Assembly: GCF_000711735.1 (NCBI RefSeq)
Contig: NZ_JONL01000005.1
Coordinates: 62,001-126,000, forward strand
Direction of reading: 5' to 3'
From: Maridesulfovibrio frigidus DSM 17176
Lineage (GTDB): Bacteria > Desulfobacterota > Desulfovibrionia > Desulfovibrionales > Desulfovibrionaceae
Length of the DNA stretch: 64,000 bases
Part shown: positions 36,062 to 45,713 of the stretch, piece by piece
How positions within the stretch are numbered: the stretch's first letter is position 1
How the letters are laid out: every line of letters starts with the position of its first letter
Made by a program: the position numbers and the translations under genes
Notes under the pieces: model-generated
What the model was told of the DNA's origin: nothing
The model's database searches: none
The model's input: the letters and a program-made list of their open reading frames with translations, nothing else

Positions 36062-37414
36062 ATGACCGCCATCACAACTTCTGTTTTCGAATTGTTCAAA
36101 ATTGGCCCCGGACCTTCAAGTTCTCACACCATCGGTCCAATGAAGGCCGGATATAATTTCAATAAATCAATTGAAAACATTCAATTATCTACCAAGCCTA
36201 CGTCAATTGAAATCAGGCTTTATGGAAGTCTCAGCGCAACCGGCAAAGGCCATGGAACAGATAGAGCCGTCATTGCTGGCCTTCTTGGTTTTAAACCGGA
36301 CAACGTAGAATGTGACTTTATAGATGGGCTTGCAGATGGAAAGGACCGCCAGTTTAAAAGTGGTGAGATTACCCTTCCTTTATCCATAAAAAACGTTGTC
36401 TACGCTGAAATTAAAAACGACTTTCCATATAGCAACACAATGCTGATTCGCCTAAAAGATGGCGAAAACATTCTTTTTGAGCAGGAATACTACTCCATAG
36501 GCGGCGGATTTATTAAATGGAAAGGAGAAATACCAACTCTCACCCGCGCCCCCGCTTACAAATACTCAAATATGGAAGAACTAAAAGCATTGCTCATTGA
36601 AAATGATATGAGATTGCACCAAATTATCCTTGAAAATGAAATGGCAATTACAGATTCAACCGAGCAAGAAATCATGGATAAACTCGATGATATCTTGGAC
36701 GTGATGAAGAAAGCTGTAAATAAAGGATTAGCCACCGAAGGATTGCTTCCCGGCACAATAGGCCTTCACAGAAAAGCTAAGGACCTTATAACGTCCACGC
36801 CTAAAGGGTATAAAGATCCATCAAACTTCTTAATTAGATTAAATGCTTACGCTTTTGCAGCCTCCGAAGAAAACGCCGCGGGGCATATAGTTGTCACGGC
36901 ACCTACGTCCGGTTCTGCAGGCGTAATTCCAGCAGTAATTTACGCTATGGAAGAAGACGCAGATATGACTCGTGAGAAGGTTCGTGAAGGAATGCTGGCC
37001 GCGGCTGCGGTCGGGTTTATTGCCAAGCACAACGCAAGCATAGCCGGAGCCGAAGTAGGATGTCAGGGAGAAGTAGGAGTTGCGTCATCGATGGCGGCAG
37101 CTTTAATAACTTACGCTGCCGGATTTAAATTCTGGCGTACGGAAAATGCAGCTGAAACTGCGTTAGAGCACCACTTAGGCATGACCTGCGACCCTGTCGG
37201 AGGCTATGTCCAAATTCCATGTATTGAGCGTAACGCCATGGGCGCAGTGAAGGCATACAACGCATTCCTCATTGCGACAGTTGAAAACATTAAATTCCAT
37301 AAAGTAACTCTGGATGAGGCAGTGAAAGCCATGGCGGAAACAGGGAAAGATATGAGTAGTAAGTATAAGGAAACTTCAGAAGGAGGTCTGGCTGTATCAG
37401 TTCCAGACTGTTAA
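36062..37414 (+). CDS. sdaA: L-serine ammonia-lyase, single-chain, iron-sulfur type
   Basis: The 450-residue enzyme deaminates L-serine to pyruvate and ammonia in the cytoplasm. The N-terminal beta domain has FKIGPGPSSSHTIGPMKAG and GSLSATGKGHGTDRA. The C-terminal alpha domain has TAPTSGSAGVIPAVIYA, GAEVGCQGEVGVASSMAAA and MTCDPVGGYVQIPCIERNAMGAVKA, which include the [4Fe-4S] cysteines. AAGGAGG stands 6 bases before the ATG, one of the strongest ribosome sites in the window. A hairpin follows the gene. Confidence 0.95.
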   Translation: MTAITTSVFELFKIGPGPSSSHTIGPMKAGYNFNKSIENIQLSTKPTSIEIRLYGSLSATGKGHGTDRAVIAGLLGFKPDNVECDFIDGLADGKDRQFKSGEITLPLSIKNVVYAEIKNDFPYSNTMLIRLKDGENILFEQEYYSIGGGFIKWKGEIPTLTRAPAYKYSNMEELKALLIENDMRLHQIILENEMAITDSTEQEIMDKLDDILDVMKKAVNKGLATEGLLPGTIGLHRKAKDLITSTPKGYKDPSNFLIRLNAYAFAASEENAAGHIVVTAPTSGSAGVIPAVIYAMEEDADMTREKVREGMLAAAAVGFIAKHNASIAGAEVGCQGEVGVASSMAAALITYAAGFKFWRTENAAETALEHHLGMTCDPVGGYVQIPCIERNAMGAVKAYNAFLIATVENIKFHKVTLDEAVKAMAETGKDMSSKYKETSEGGLAVSVPDC

Positions 37415-37454
37415 AAATGAAGTCCTTATAAATTGGTTTTAGTTTTACACAAAA

Positions 37455-37489
37455 GATAAACCCCGCCCTTTATTGGCGCGGGGTTTATC
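37455..37489. terminator. Hairpin after sdaA
   Basis: GATAAACCCCGC pairs with GCGGGGTTTATC around an 11-base loop. The T run is short, so efficiency is uncertain. It sits between convergent genes. Confidence 0.65.
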
Positions 37490-37579
37490 TATTTCAAAAA
37501 CAATTAAAAAATCTATACTCACAGAATGCTAGCTTTAACTTTGATTCTCTTCACAAAGAAATAACAGAGCTATCTATTC

Positions 37580-38494
37580 CTAAAGACTCCTGCTTCTATT
37601 AGCCAGAACAACCCCTGAAATATTATGCCAGAGACTAAATAATGCTCCAGGAAGCGCGCTCGCAACCCCGAAATATTTAGTAGCTAAAGCAACTCCTAAG
37701 CCTGAGTTCTGCATACCCACTTCAATAGAAAGAGTCAGACTGTCCTTATGCGACAAGCCGGTAATCCTCCCCATTCCGTATCCGGCAGCAAGGCCTCCTA
37801 AATTATGGAGTGCTACGGCAACAAAAATAAGTACTGGGAAAGTGGCAAGCATGGACTGGTTCAGCCCTATAATACAGGCGATTAACAACGCAATCACCAT
37901 AATGGACAAACTCGGGAAAACATGGAGAATCGGGTCCAGTTTTTTACGGAAAAGACGCCTGAGCACAAGTCCATCCACTAGCGGAAATATTACAATCCAG
38001 AAAACAGATTTTACCATTGGCAAGAAAGGTATATCTATCTGCTCATTTAAAAGAAGGAAAATAATCGCAGGAGTAAGTATTGGTGCAAGGCAAGTAGATA
38101 CCAAGGTCATTGTAACTGAAAGTGCAACGTTAGCTTTAGCTAAGTGTGCGATAACATTAGAGGCTGTTCCACCGGGACAGGCCCCTACGACAACCATCCC
38201 AATCACCGCCTCCTGTGGCAACCCAAAAAGAGAAGACAGAGCCACCGCAAGCACAGGCATAACAGTATACTGTAAGGCAACCCCGATACTTACCGCTTTG
38301 TAGTTTTTAATAGCGGCTGCAAAATCCTTAAAATCTAAAGTGAGCCCCATACCAAACATTATTATGCCTAAACACAAAGCAATATGAGGTTTAAGCCACG
38401 TAAAAAGAGCGGGATCTAAATATGCGGCAAGACTAAGTATAACCGCTATCAATAAGAAGTGACGTTCTATAAATCGGCAAACTAAGTAACTCAT
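37580..38494 (-). CDS. Bile acid:sodium symporter (BASS) family transporter
   Basis: The 304-residue protein has about nine or ten hydrophobic segments and the family motifs FGMGLTLDFKDF, VVGACPGGTASNVIAHLAKANVALSV and VGMQNSGLGVALA. Members exchange Na+ for organic anions such as 2-keto acids, pantoate or bile acids; the substrate cannot be read from the sequence. It ends toward sdaA. It may be relevant that sdaA produces pyruvate, but no operon links them. Confidence 0.9.
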   Translation of the reverse strand: MSYLVCRFIERHFLLIAVILSLAAYLDPALFTWLKPHIALCLGIIMFGMGLTLDFKDFAAAIKNYKAVSIGVALQYTVMPVLAVALSSLFGLPQEAVIGMVVVGACPGGTASNVIAHLAKANVALSVTMTLVSTCLAPILTPAIIFLLLNEQIDIPFLPMVKSVFWIVIFPLVDGLVLRRLFRKKLDPILHVFPSLSIMVIALLIACIIGLNQSMLATFPVLIFVAVALHNLGGLAAGYGMGRITGLSHKDSLTLSIEVGMQNSGLGVALATKYFGVASALPGALFSLWHNISGVVLANRSRSL

Positions 38495-38538
38495 TTTTCC
38501 CCAATATAAATAGTTAGCATTAAATCGTAGGTTATATC

Positions 38539-38561
38539 AAAAAAAAACCGCAACAAAGCGG
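38539..38561 (-). terminator. Short terminator candidate of the kinase-Hpt operon
   Basis: On the minus strand CCGC-TTTGTT-GCGG is followed by nine T. The stem is only four base pairs. Confidence 0.45.
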
Positions 38562-38667
38562 CTATAGGACAAATTAAAGGGCAAAATCAGCCCGCTTTTA
38601 AAGTAGTTTACTAAAATACTTTGTACACAGAAAACAACCAATCTAGCCTAAATTAATAGGAAATATT

Positions 38668-38982
38668 TCAATTTCCCATCCCCTTAAGTTCCTCTAGGTA
38701 ATTACGATATTTTGCAACTAAAGAGCCTAAAGCATCGGTCATTCCCAGCTTTGAAACATCCTGAATAGCCATTCCCAACTTACTGAGAGGCTCAAGGCTG
38801 AAATTTGCAGCTGCCCCTTTCAAGCTATGCCCAAGCCTGCTAACTTCTTCAAGATTTCCATCTTTAAGACTTTTCTCCATTATTTCCAATTCATCAAACT
38901 GATGAACAACAAAAAAAGGAATCAATGCCCTTACACTTTCATCAATAACGAATATACTTTTCTTCTTGCTATCTCCAGACAT
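38668..38982 (-). CDS. Stand-alone Hpt phosphotransfer protein
   Basis: A 104-residue protein whose core is an Hpt domain with the phospho-histidine in RLGHSLKGAAANF (about His 51). It lies 3 bases after the hybrid kinase gene on the same strand, so it almost certainly takes phosphate from that kinase's second receiver and passes it to a receiver encoded elsewhere. It has no other domain. Confidence 0.88.
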   Translation of the reverse strand: MSGDSKKKSIFVIDESVRALIPFFVVHQFDELEIMEKSLKDGNLEEVSRLGHSLKGAAANFSLEPLSKLGMAIQDVSKLGMTDALGSLVAKYRNYLEELKGMGN

Positions 38983-38985
38983 AGA

Positions 38986-41367
38986 CTAACTCTCCGCATT
39001 TATATCTTCGGGAAATTTATTATCTTTTGCAACGGACATAACAACTGAACGGATCTTATCCCATCTTACAGGCTTAGAAATAAAGCCATCACAATCGGCT
39101 TTCATACTATCTGCCTCTGAGCTATCGAACGCATGCGCAGCCAATGCCATAATAAGAGATCGATCTCTTCCTTCTGCCGACTCAATCTCGCGCATCTTCG
39201 CAACAGCTTCAAGACCACTCATGATAGGTAAATCAAGATCCATAAAAACAAGATCAAAACAACCAGAAGCAAACATTTGAACAGCCCTAAGTCCATCACT
39301 AGCAGACGTGACGCTCATGCCTGTATCTTTTATGAAAAGTTCTAAAATATTTCTGTGATCTTCATTGTCTTCGACTAAAAGTACCTTCAAAACCGGACAC
39401 GAATCCTCGACACTTCTTTCCTCATGCTCAGCCACTCCAGAGAGACAGAGAACGAGATCAACATCAAAGAGAGGTTTAATCAAAGTGTAGTGAGCGCCTT
39501 CGAAAATAGCTTTGTTCCGATCATCATCCGTGCATCCGGCAGAAAATGTAATCGCAACTTTTCCGTACAAATAGTCCAATTCTCTAGCCTGCGAAATGAA
39601 ATTTACTCCTGACATATCAGACATTTCGTTAGCTACAAATAAGACATCATAGGGTTCATGTTGAAAAACTGAACTCTTAAGGTAATCAAGCCCGGCAGCT
39701 CCGGTAGAAGTAACCGTGGCGTTTACACCCATAGCTTTTAAGCGGCGAGTTAAAACTTCTCTGACAGTGTGGTTATCGTCAATCAATAGTACTTTAGTTC
39801 CTGAGAAATTGACTATACCTGGCTTTGACTCCGCAATAGACTTACGAAATGGAATGGAAAAATAGAAAACAGACCCCTTCCCTCTCTCACTCTCAAACCA
39901 TATTTTTCCACCCATGAGCTCGGCAAGTCTTGATGCTATAGCAAGACCAAGTCCAGTTCCTCCGTACTCGCGGCTAGTAGAACCATCTGCCTGAACAAAG
40001 CTCTCAAAAATAAGGTTTTGCTTTCTCTCAGAAATACCGATTCCAGTATCACGAATAGTGAAAAGAAGTTGGTGATGCTCTTCAGTGTCATCGTGAATGC
40101 TCAACTTAACCTCAACTTCCCCGCTGGATGTAAACTTGACCGCGTTTGAAACAATATTCATTAAGACTTGTCGAACCCTCATAGCGTCGCCGACCACTTG
40201 ATCAGGCACGCCAGGATCAACATCACAAATAATCTCAATATCACGCGCGTGCGCCGAATGGGCCACACTTTTAGAGACACTTTGAACTGTATTAGATGGA
40301 TCAAAAGTACTAGGAATAAGATCAATCTGCCCTGATTCGATTTGAACAAAATCCAAAATATCATTAATTATTTTTAAGAGAAGCTCACCTGCTCCTCTAA
40401 AAATTTCAACATACCCCACCTGTTCAGAATCAAGCCCGGTCTCCATTAACAAATCACCCATTCCTAAGATAGCATTCATGGGTGTCCGTATTTCATGACT
40501 TATCATTGCAAGAAATTCACTTTTAAAACCGCTTGCCTTTTCAGCTTTATCTTTCTCTTTTTCAAGCTCCTGAACAGCAAAGGACAACTCATCTAGAACT
40601 GAAGTCAAATTATTCTGAGCCCTTATGCGCTCCTTATTCTCTTCACTAAGCTTTAGATTTGCTGCGCTAAGATCTCTGGTACGCTCATCAACCATTTCTT
40701 CCAGTTCACAATTCAACCGTGAAAACCTTTCACTAACTGTGTTCAGAGCCATCGCGAGGGAACCTATTTCATCACGCCTTCCCATATCATCAAACTTTAT
40801 AAACTCATTGCGTTCGATTCCAGTAGCCTGCTCCGATAGTTTGATAACCGGTAAAATAAAGAACTTTCCAAGAAAATAGTTGACGCTAAACCCCGCAACA
40901 GCAATCACCACGGCAATAAGTAAACATAAATTCCACAGAATTAATGAGTTTGTTTCATCAGCAGAGTTCATACTTACCCCGACAACAACGTGCCCGAGAT
41001 ATTTACCATCTTTAAGAATGCGTTTTTCCACATCCATAATATTGCTGGAAACAGATAAAGGAGGAAGTTCGCCACACTGGCTGTAAATAGAATCATTCTG
41101 ATCATAGACTATGCAATAGACAACTTCAGAGCTAACACATGCACTCTTTGCGATCCCTTCCAGCCTATTGCCTTCATGGGCAATAATGGATTCAGCGCTC
41201 CCATACGCGACAATAGAGGCAACGTCTTCACCTCTGGAACGAAGAGTTTTAAGAGTTAGATTCTGGTGCTTGTTTGCCACAAAAAAACCCAGTGGCACCA
41301 AAACCACGAGCATTATGAGCAAGACACCCAGAGTAACCCCATGTCGCATTTTAGAAAGCTTAAACAT
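38986..41367 (-). CDS. Hybrid sensor histidine kinase with two receiver domains
   Basis: The 793-residue inner-membrane protein has a first membrane helix (about 11-31), a short periplasmic domain with cysteines (about 35-140), a second helix (about 143-165), HAMP (about 168-220), a coiled coil, HisKA with FLAMISHEIRTPMNAI (His 291), HATPase with SNAVKF, RDTGIGIS and GGTGLGLAIASR, and two receivers. Receiver 1 (about 525-640) keeps the acidic pair LLIDD and the lysine in LIKP, but has Ala 579 where the phosphorylated Asp should be (DVLFVANEM). Receiver 2 (about 660-780) is complete (LVFMDLDLP, Asp 710). So phosphate can only flow through receiver 2. The Hpt gene follows. The signal is unknown. 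Confidence 0.92.
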   Translation of the reverse strand: MFKLSKMRHGVTLGVLLIMLVVLVPLGFFVANKHQNLTLKTLRSRGEDVASIVAYGSAESIIAHEGNRLEGIAKSACVSSEVVYCIVYDQNDSIYSQCGELPPLSVSSNIMDVEKRILKDGKYLGHVVVGVSMNSADETNSLILWNLCLLIAVVIAVAGFSVNYFLGKFFILPVIKLSEQATGIERNEFIKFDDMGRRDEIGSLAMALNTVSERFSRLNCELEEMVDERTRDLSAANLKLSEENKERIRAQNNLTSVLDELSFAVQELEKEKDKAEKASGFKSEFLAMISHEIRTPMNAILGMGDLLMETGLDSEQVGYVEIFRGAGELLLKIINDILDFVQIESGQIDLIPSTFDPSNTVQSVSKSVAHSAHARDIEIICDVDPGVPDQVVGDAMRVRQVLMNIVSNAVKFTSSGEVEVKLSIHDDTEEHHQLLFTIRDTGIGISERKQNLIFESFVQADGSTSREYGGTGLGLAIASRLAELMGGKIWFESERGKGSVFYFSIPFRKSIAESKPGIVNFSGTKVLLIDDNHTVREVLTRRLKAMGVNATVTSTGAAGLDYLKSSVFQHEPYDVLFVANEMSDMSGVNFISQARELDYLYGKVAITFSAGCTDDDRNKAIFEGAHYTLIKPLFDVDLVLCLSGVAEHEERSVEDSCPVLKVLLVEDNEDHRNILELFIKDTGMSVTSASDGLRAVQMFASGCFDLVFMDLDLPIMSGLEAVAKMREIESAEGRDRSLIMALAAHAFDSSEADSMKADCDGFISKPVRWDKIRSVVMSVAKDNKFPEDINAES

Positions 41368-41418
41368 TCAGATCATTACCGCCCTGTAATTCTCAATATT
41401 TTAACAAAACCACATTTT

Positions 41419-42930
41419 TTACTTATCGCTTTTATCTTCAGGTTCAAGCATGCCGCCCAAATCTGGACCTAAAACCCGGCCCGGCCATTTGTAAAAGCAA
41501 TATCCATGCTTCTCGACAAATTTACGAATCTTCTGTTGTCCGCCACGAGCGAAAGGAAGCGAGGCAAAACCTATATGTTTTTTTGTCACATCGATATCAC
41601 CAAAAAGATACATCAAATTAAAAGGTACAGCCTTTTCCGGATAAACTTCGGCAGGAACAACCAAATGCATAGCACGAGAATTACTCCCCCTGAATACATT
41701 AATTTTACCAGTTAAAACTTTCTTCTCTTTAACTTCATCTTTAAAAAAAGGCTCAATTAATCTTTTTAAAGTACCATCAACTTTTGCGATGGCCAGCCCG
41801 TAATTAGTAATGGGAACCTGCTGTCTGTCACAATCCCTTATTCTCCGCAGCATATCAGCCCGCTCTGTCATGCAAGCTCCGCAATGCACAACCAACTGAT
41901 AACTGGCAAGATCAAGCGGCAACCCGCAACCAGTCTTTGATTCAAAAAATATTTTCTTACCGGAATATCCGGCTATGCGGGCAGGAATCATTTCTTTGCT
42001 TAAATCTTCCGCCTTTGGATGATGAGGGCAAGCCTCAACAATCAAGACCCTATCACCATCTTTGAGGTGCTCAATGGCATTAGCACCTTGAACCAACTGT
42101 TCAAGATTACCCTTATGGCGGGCAAATAAAATTGGGAAAGTTGTTAAAGGCACATCTACCGGAACAATATCTAAAACTTTCTTTACGGCCTGCGAATCAG
42201 CTATAACCAATGCGGGACGTCTCTTTTGCCCAGAAACCGTTTGGAAAAGTTCCCCTTCCTTCACGATAACAGCAATACCACCGACATCAAGAATCTCGCG
42301 TAAGACCTGAGACTTTGGAAGACCAAGCCTCCCTTTAGGAGAAACAAGATCTTCCGAGACCACGCAAACAACAAAGTCACCCCTGCCTATCAAATCTCTA
42401 GCAAGAACAGGATCCAGTAAATTTTCTTCAGGAGCCAAAGCCATAATAGACTTTTTGAGTCGTTCAATCCCGCGTCCATCAAGTGTAGAGGTGGCAACAA
42501 ACCTGAGCCCCCTAGAACCGCAAAATTCCATATCCGCTAGGCTAGGACGCCTTATATCGGCCTTATTAAAGACCATAACACATGGAATTCCCCTCTCGAT
42601 GAGAAGAGCTGTAAGTTCACGTTCTTCTTCAGTAATGCCAGACTCGTCGGTGACAACAACTGCAACGTCGACGCTATACAAAGCTTCTTTGATCAGCCGG
42701 GCCTTATCATCTCCGGGAACATGAGCGTCTGTATCGTATATAGTAACAGGACCCAGCGGATGAATCTCAGTCCTTGTAAGAGGATACATTTCATCTTCCG
42801 TCGCCACAGAACTTAAGCCCTCGCCTTCCCCTGAACCGGAAAGAGCTCTGATAATCGAAGACTTCCCTGCATTACTCCGTCCTGCGATAGCAATAGCAAG
42901 CCTCGAACCTTTATCAATTTCTGGACTCAT
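41419..42930 (-). CDS. hydF: [FeFe]-hydrogenase maturation GTPase HydF
   Basis: HydF is the scaffold on which the [FeFe]-hydrogenase H-cluster's diiron part is assembled before transfer to the enzyme. In this 503-residue protein the GTPase domain has GRSNAGKSS (about 17-25) and FNKADI (122-127). The cluster domain has CPHHP (Cys 301, His 303) and HCGAC (349-353), the CxH...HCxxC [4Fe-4S] motif. The DxxG switch reads DTDAH instead of DTAG. After the usual HydF end (about 390) there is an extra part of some 110 residues with SLPFARGGQQKIRKFVEKHGY, whose function I do not know. hydE and hydG are not in the window. Confidence 0.93.
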   Translation of the reverse strand: MSPEIDKGSRLAIAIAGRSNAGKSSIIRALSGSGEGEGLSSVATEDEMYPLTRTEIHPLGPVTIYDTDAHVPGDDKARLIKEALYSVDVAVVVTDESGITEEERELTALLIERGIPCVMVFNKADIRRPSLADMEFCGSRGLRFVATSTLDGRGIERLKKSIMALAPEENLLDPVLARDLIGRGDFVVCVVSEDLVSPKGRLGLPKSQVLREILDVGGIAVIVKEGELFQTVSGQKRRPALVIADSQAVKKVLDIVPVDVPLTTFPILFARHKGNLEQLVQGANAIEHLKDGDRVLIVEACPHHPKAEDLSKEMIPARIAGYSGKKIFFESKTGCGLPLDLASYQLVVHCGACMTERADMLRRIRDCDRQQVPITNYGLAIAKVDGTLKRLIEPFFKDEVKEKKVLTGKINVFRGSNSRAMHLVVPAEVYPEKAVPFNLMYLFGDIDVTKKHIGFASLPFARGGQQKIRKFVEKHGYCFYKWPGRVLGPDLGGMLEPEDKSDK

Positions 42931-43103
42931 CCTCTAACCTCCATTTCATATTCAAAATAACAGATCCATCATTTTTACGGAAAATAATCCATTCTACGTA
43001 GTTTAGATGCCTTGAATAACATTATTTTTAATATATTTCACCCCTTCATCTTAGATAAAAAAACACATTAAAATACGAATAAGACCACTTAAAAACACGC
43101 AAA

Positions 43104-43136
43104 AAACCCGAAAAGTTATAATAACCTTTCGGGTTT
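43104..43136 (-). terminator. Terminator of glnS
   Basis: AAACCCGAAA pairs with TTTCGGGTTT; on the minus strand the stem is followed by a T run. Confidence 0.85.
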
Positions 43137-43172
43137 AATTAGATACATCTTAAGTTTGCGCAAACTGGACGA

Positions 43173-44867
43173 TTATTTCTGATTTTTAGTAATTCTTTTC
43201 CACGTATCTCTGAGAGTCGCTGTCCTATTGAACACCGGCTTTTCAGCAGTAGAATCTTTGTCCACACAGAAATAACCCACCCGTTCAAACTGGCACCTGA
43301 ACCCTGGTTCTACTTTTCCAAGAAACGGTTCGACATAACATTTGGGCAAAACTTTCAAGGAATCTGGATTGATATGATCCTTGAAGTCTGAGCCGTCTTT
43401 ATTGTCCATAGGATTTTCTTTAGTGAAAAGATGCTCATAAAGTCGAACTTCAACTTCTTTAGCATGCGCCACAGAAACCCAGTGTATAGTACCCTTAACT
43501 TTTCTTCCATCTTTAGACCAACCGCCAATTGTGGCTGGATCATAAGTACAGCGAAGTTCAACGACTTCGCCGTTTTCATCTTTAATCGCTTCGGTGCAAG
43601 TAATGTAATAACCATAACGAAGGCGGACTTCACGCCCGACAGAAAGTCTGAAAAACTTCTTCGGAGCATCTTCCATGTAATCTTCGCGTTCAATGTACAA
43701 AACCTTGGAAAAGGGAACCATGCGACTTCCGGCATCCGGATTTCCAGGATTGTTCAGAAATTCGAATTCTTCGACCTTATCTTCAGGGTAATTTTCAATA
43801 ACAACCTTGAGCGGATTAACGACTCCCATGTATCTTGAAGAAGTCTCATTCAAATCTTCGCGAACAGAGAACTCAAGCAATGCAAAGTCAACCATATTAG
43901 TGGCTTTTGCAACTCCGATACGCTCACAAAAATTACGGATAGCGGCAGGCGAATAACCACGCCTTCTCATCCCGGAAATAGTCGGCATCCTAGGATCATC
44001 CCAGCCAGACACTTGGTTGTCTTCCACAAGTTGAATAAGGCGGCGCTTACTCATCACAGTATAAGTCAAATTTAGCCTTGCAAATTCAATCTGCTGTGGC
44101 CTGTATACCCCGAGATTTTCCAGAACCCAATCATACAAAGGACGATTATTTTCAAATTCCAAAGTACAGACAGAATGAGTAATTTTTTCTAGGGAATCTG
44201 AAAGACAGTGCGTAAAATCGTACATAGGGTAAATGCACCATTTATCGCCAGTACGATGATGATCAACTTTTCTGATACGATAAAGAGCAGGGTCACGCAT
44301 TATCATGTTAGGAGAAGCCATATCGATCTTCGCACGGAGCAAATGTTCACCGTCAGCAAATTCACCGTTCTTCATGCCCTCAAAAATAGTAAGGTTCTCC
44401 TCAACAGAACGTGAACGATAAGGACTGTCTTTGCCCGGCTCAGTTAAAGTACCGCGATATTCACGGGTTTCTTCAGCACTGAGACTGTCTACATAGGCTT
44501 TGCCATTCTTAATAAGCTGAACAGCCAACGCGTATAGGTCATCAAAATAGTCAGAAGAATAGTGAAGGCGATCTTCCCAATCAAAACCAAGCCAGCGCAC
44601 ATCTTCCTGTATTGACTCAACATACTCGACTTCTTCTTTAGCCGGGTTAGTATCATCGAAACGAAGATTGCACGTGCCACCGAAGTCTTTAGCAAGACCA
44701 AAATTTAAACAAATAGACTTGGCATGCCCAATATGGAGGTATCCATTAGGTTCAGGAGGAAATCTGGTTGCGACCCGTCCGTCATATTTTCCTGTCTCAT
44801 TATCTTTCTCGATAATCGCTGCAATAAAATTTTTAGGGCTATTTGAATCAGTAGTATTCTCTGACAT
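43173..44867 (-). CDS. glnS: Glutaminyl-tRNA synthetase
   Basis: GlnRS attaches glutamine to tRNA-Gln. The 564-residue class I enzyme has the HIGH motif in [14 protein letters not shown] (about 38-51), the family DDTNP segment, and VMSKRRL as the KMSKS-type loop (about 268). The C-terminal anticodon-binding barrels follow (about 340-550). AAGGA lies before the ATG. A direct GlnRS means this organism does not need to charge tRNA-Gln only through the amidotransferase route. Confidence 0.97.
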   Translation of the reverse strand: MSENTTDSNSPKNFIAAIIEKDNETGKYDGRVATRFPPEPNGYLHIGHAKSICLNFGLAKDFGGTCNLRFDDTNPAKEEVEYVESIQEDVRWLGFDWEDRLHYSSDYFDDLYALAVQLIKNGKAYVDSLSAEETREYRGTLTEPGKDSPYRSRSVEENLTIFEGMKNGEFADGEHLLRAKIDMASPNMIMRDPALYRIRKVDHHRTGDKWCIYPMYDFTHCLSDSLEKITHSVCTLEFENNRPLYDWVLENLGVYRPQQIEFARLNLTYTVMSKRRLIQLVEDNQVSGWDDPRMPTISGMRRRGYSPAAIRNFCERIGVAKATNMVDFALLEFSVREDLNETSSRYMGVVNPLKVVIENYPEDKVEEFEFLNNPGNPDAGSRMVPFSKVLYIEREDYMEDAPKKFFRLSVGREVRLRYGYYITCTEAIKDENGEVVELRCTYDPATIGGWSKDGRKVKGTIHWVSVAHAKEVEVRLYEHLFTKENPMDNKDGSDFKDHINPDSLKVLPKCYVEPFLGKVEPGFRCQFERVGYFCVDKDSTAEKPVFNRTATLRDTWKRITKNQK

Positions 44868-45177
44868 CGATATATATCCTTAATGAAAATTCTGTGATGT
44901 TTTAACTATGAACTTGCAAACTCTATAAAAAATAGAGCCCGTACATTGCGAACCTATCAACTACGTAAATTTGCCTATACGGTCAAATAAGGGAAGGCCA
45001 AAATCATCTAGTTCAGCGTGAATTAATAATTACAATGTTTTTATCTTGCCAAAAGGGCTGATATATTCTTAACAACAATGATAAATACAACTTAATGATT
45101 AATTGGAAAAATTTAGCTGATAATTTAAATTCCTAATCACCCGATATTTTGAATTTCATTTCTTAAGGAGCTATTTA
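44868..45177. other. Divergent gap between glnS and cheX-like gene
   Basis: This 310-base AT-rich gap should hold the promoters for both flanking genes. I see no convincing -35/-10 pair, sigma54 or flagellar sigma28 site, no hairpin of note and no small gene; only the ribosome sites AAGGA (glnS) and AAGGAG (cheX) are clear. Confidence 0.5.
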
Positions 45178-45636
45178 ATGAATGTAGAATTGGCAAAACC
45201 ATTTGTGAAGGCAACCTCCGACATTTTGTCCATGATGGCTATGGTTACCCCTAAGCCAGGAAAGCCTTACGTAAAAAAGGGAAAAGTTGCCTCTGGTGAT
45301 GTCACCGGAATTGTTGGTTTTACGGGCGACATGAACGGAAGCATATCCATTTCATTTGAAAAAGCGTGTGCGACCCAGATTGTAAAAAACATGCTCGGTG
45401 ACGACATTCAGGATATTCTGCAGGACGTTAAAGACGCTGTTGGAGAAATAACCAACATGGTTTCCGGCCAGGCAAGAGCAGGCCTGGCAGAACAAGGGCA
45501 CAAACTTCAAGGCTCAACTCCCACAGTAATTATTGGAGACAAGCATACCATCGCACATTTAACATCATCAACAGTCATGGCTATCCCTTTCTCGACTGAT
45601 CATGGAGAATTCACAATTGAATTCTCTTTCGAATAA
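45178..45636 (+). CDS. CheX-type phosphatase domain protein
   Basis: The 152-residue cytoplasmic protein matches the CheX/CheC-like family that removes phosphate from CheY-type receivers. The catalytic helix reads DAVGEITNMVSGQARAGL (Glu and Asn, about 88-105). Other family segments are GDVTGIVGFTGDMNGSISISFE and HLTSSTVMAIPF. AAGGAG precedes the start. It stands alone, with no chemotaxis cluster, so its receiver partner is unknown. A shared terminator follows. Confidence 0.85.
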   Translation: MNVELAKPFVKATSDILSMMAMVTPKPGKPYVKKGKVASGDVTGIVGFTGDMNGSISISFEKACATQIVKNMLGDDIQDILQDVKDAVGEITNMVSGQARAGLAEQGHKLQGSTPTVIIGDKHTIAHLTSSTVMAIPFSTDHGEFTIEFSFE

Positions 45637-45645
45637 ACAATTTAT

Positions 45646-45679
45646 AAAAAAGCCCGGGAATAAATTTCCGGGCTTTTTT
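45646..45679. terminator. Bidirectional terminator
   Basis: AAAAAAGCCCGGGAA pairs with TTCCGGGCTTTTTT, between convergent cheX-like and diguanylate cyclase genes. Confidence 0.9.
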
Positions 45680-45713
45680 GCGAGCAATATGCAGATTTAA
45701 ATTTAACGGTAAA

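Noticed and set aside
44868-45177. tRNA or small RNA gene in the longest AT-rich gaps
   Set aside because: No cloverleaf, TTCRANNC arm or stable long hairpin was found on either strand.
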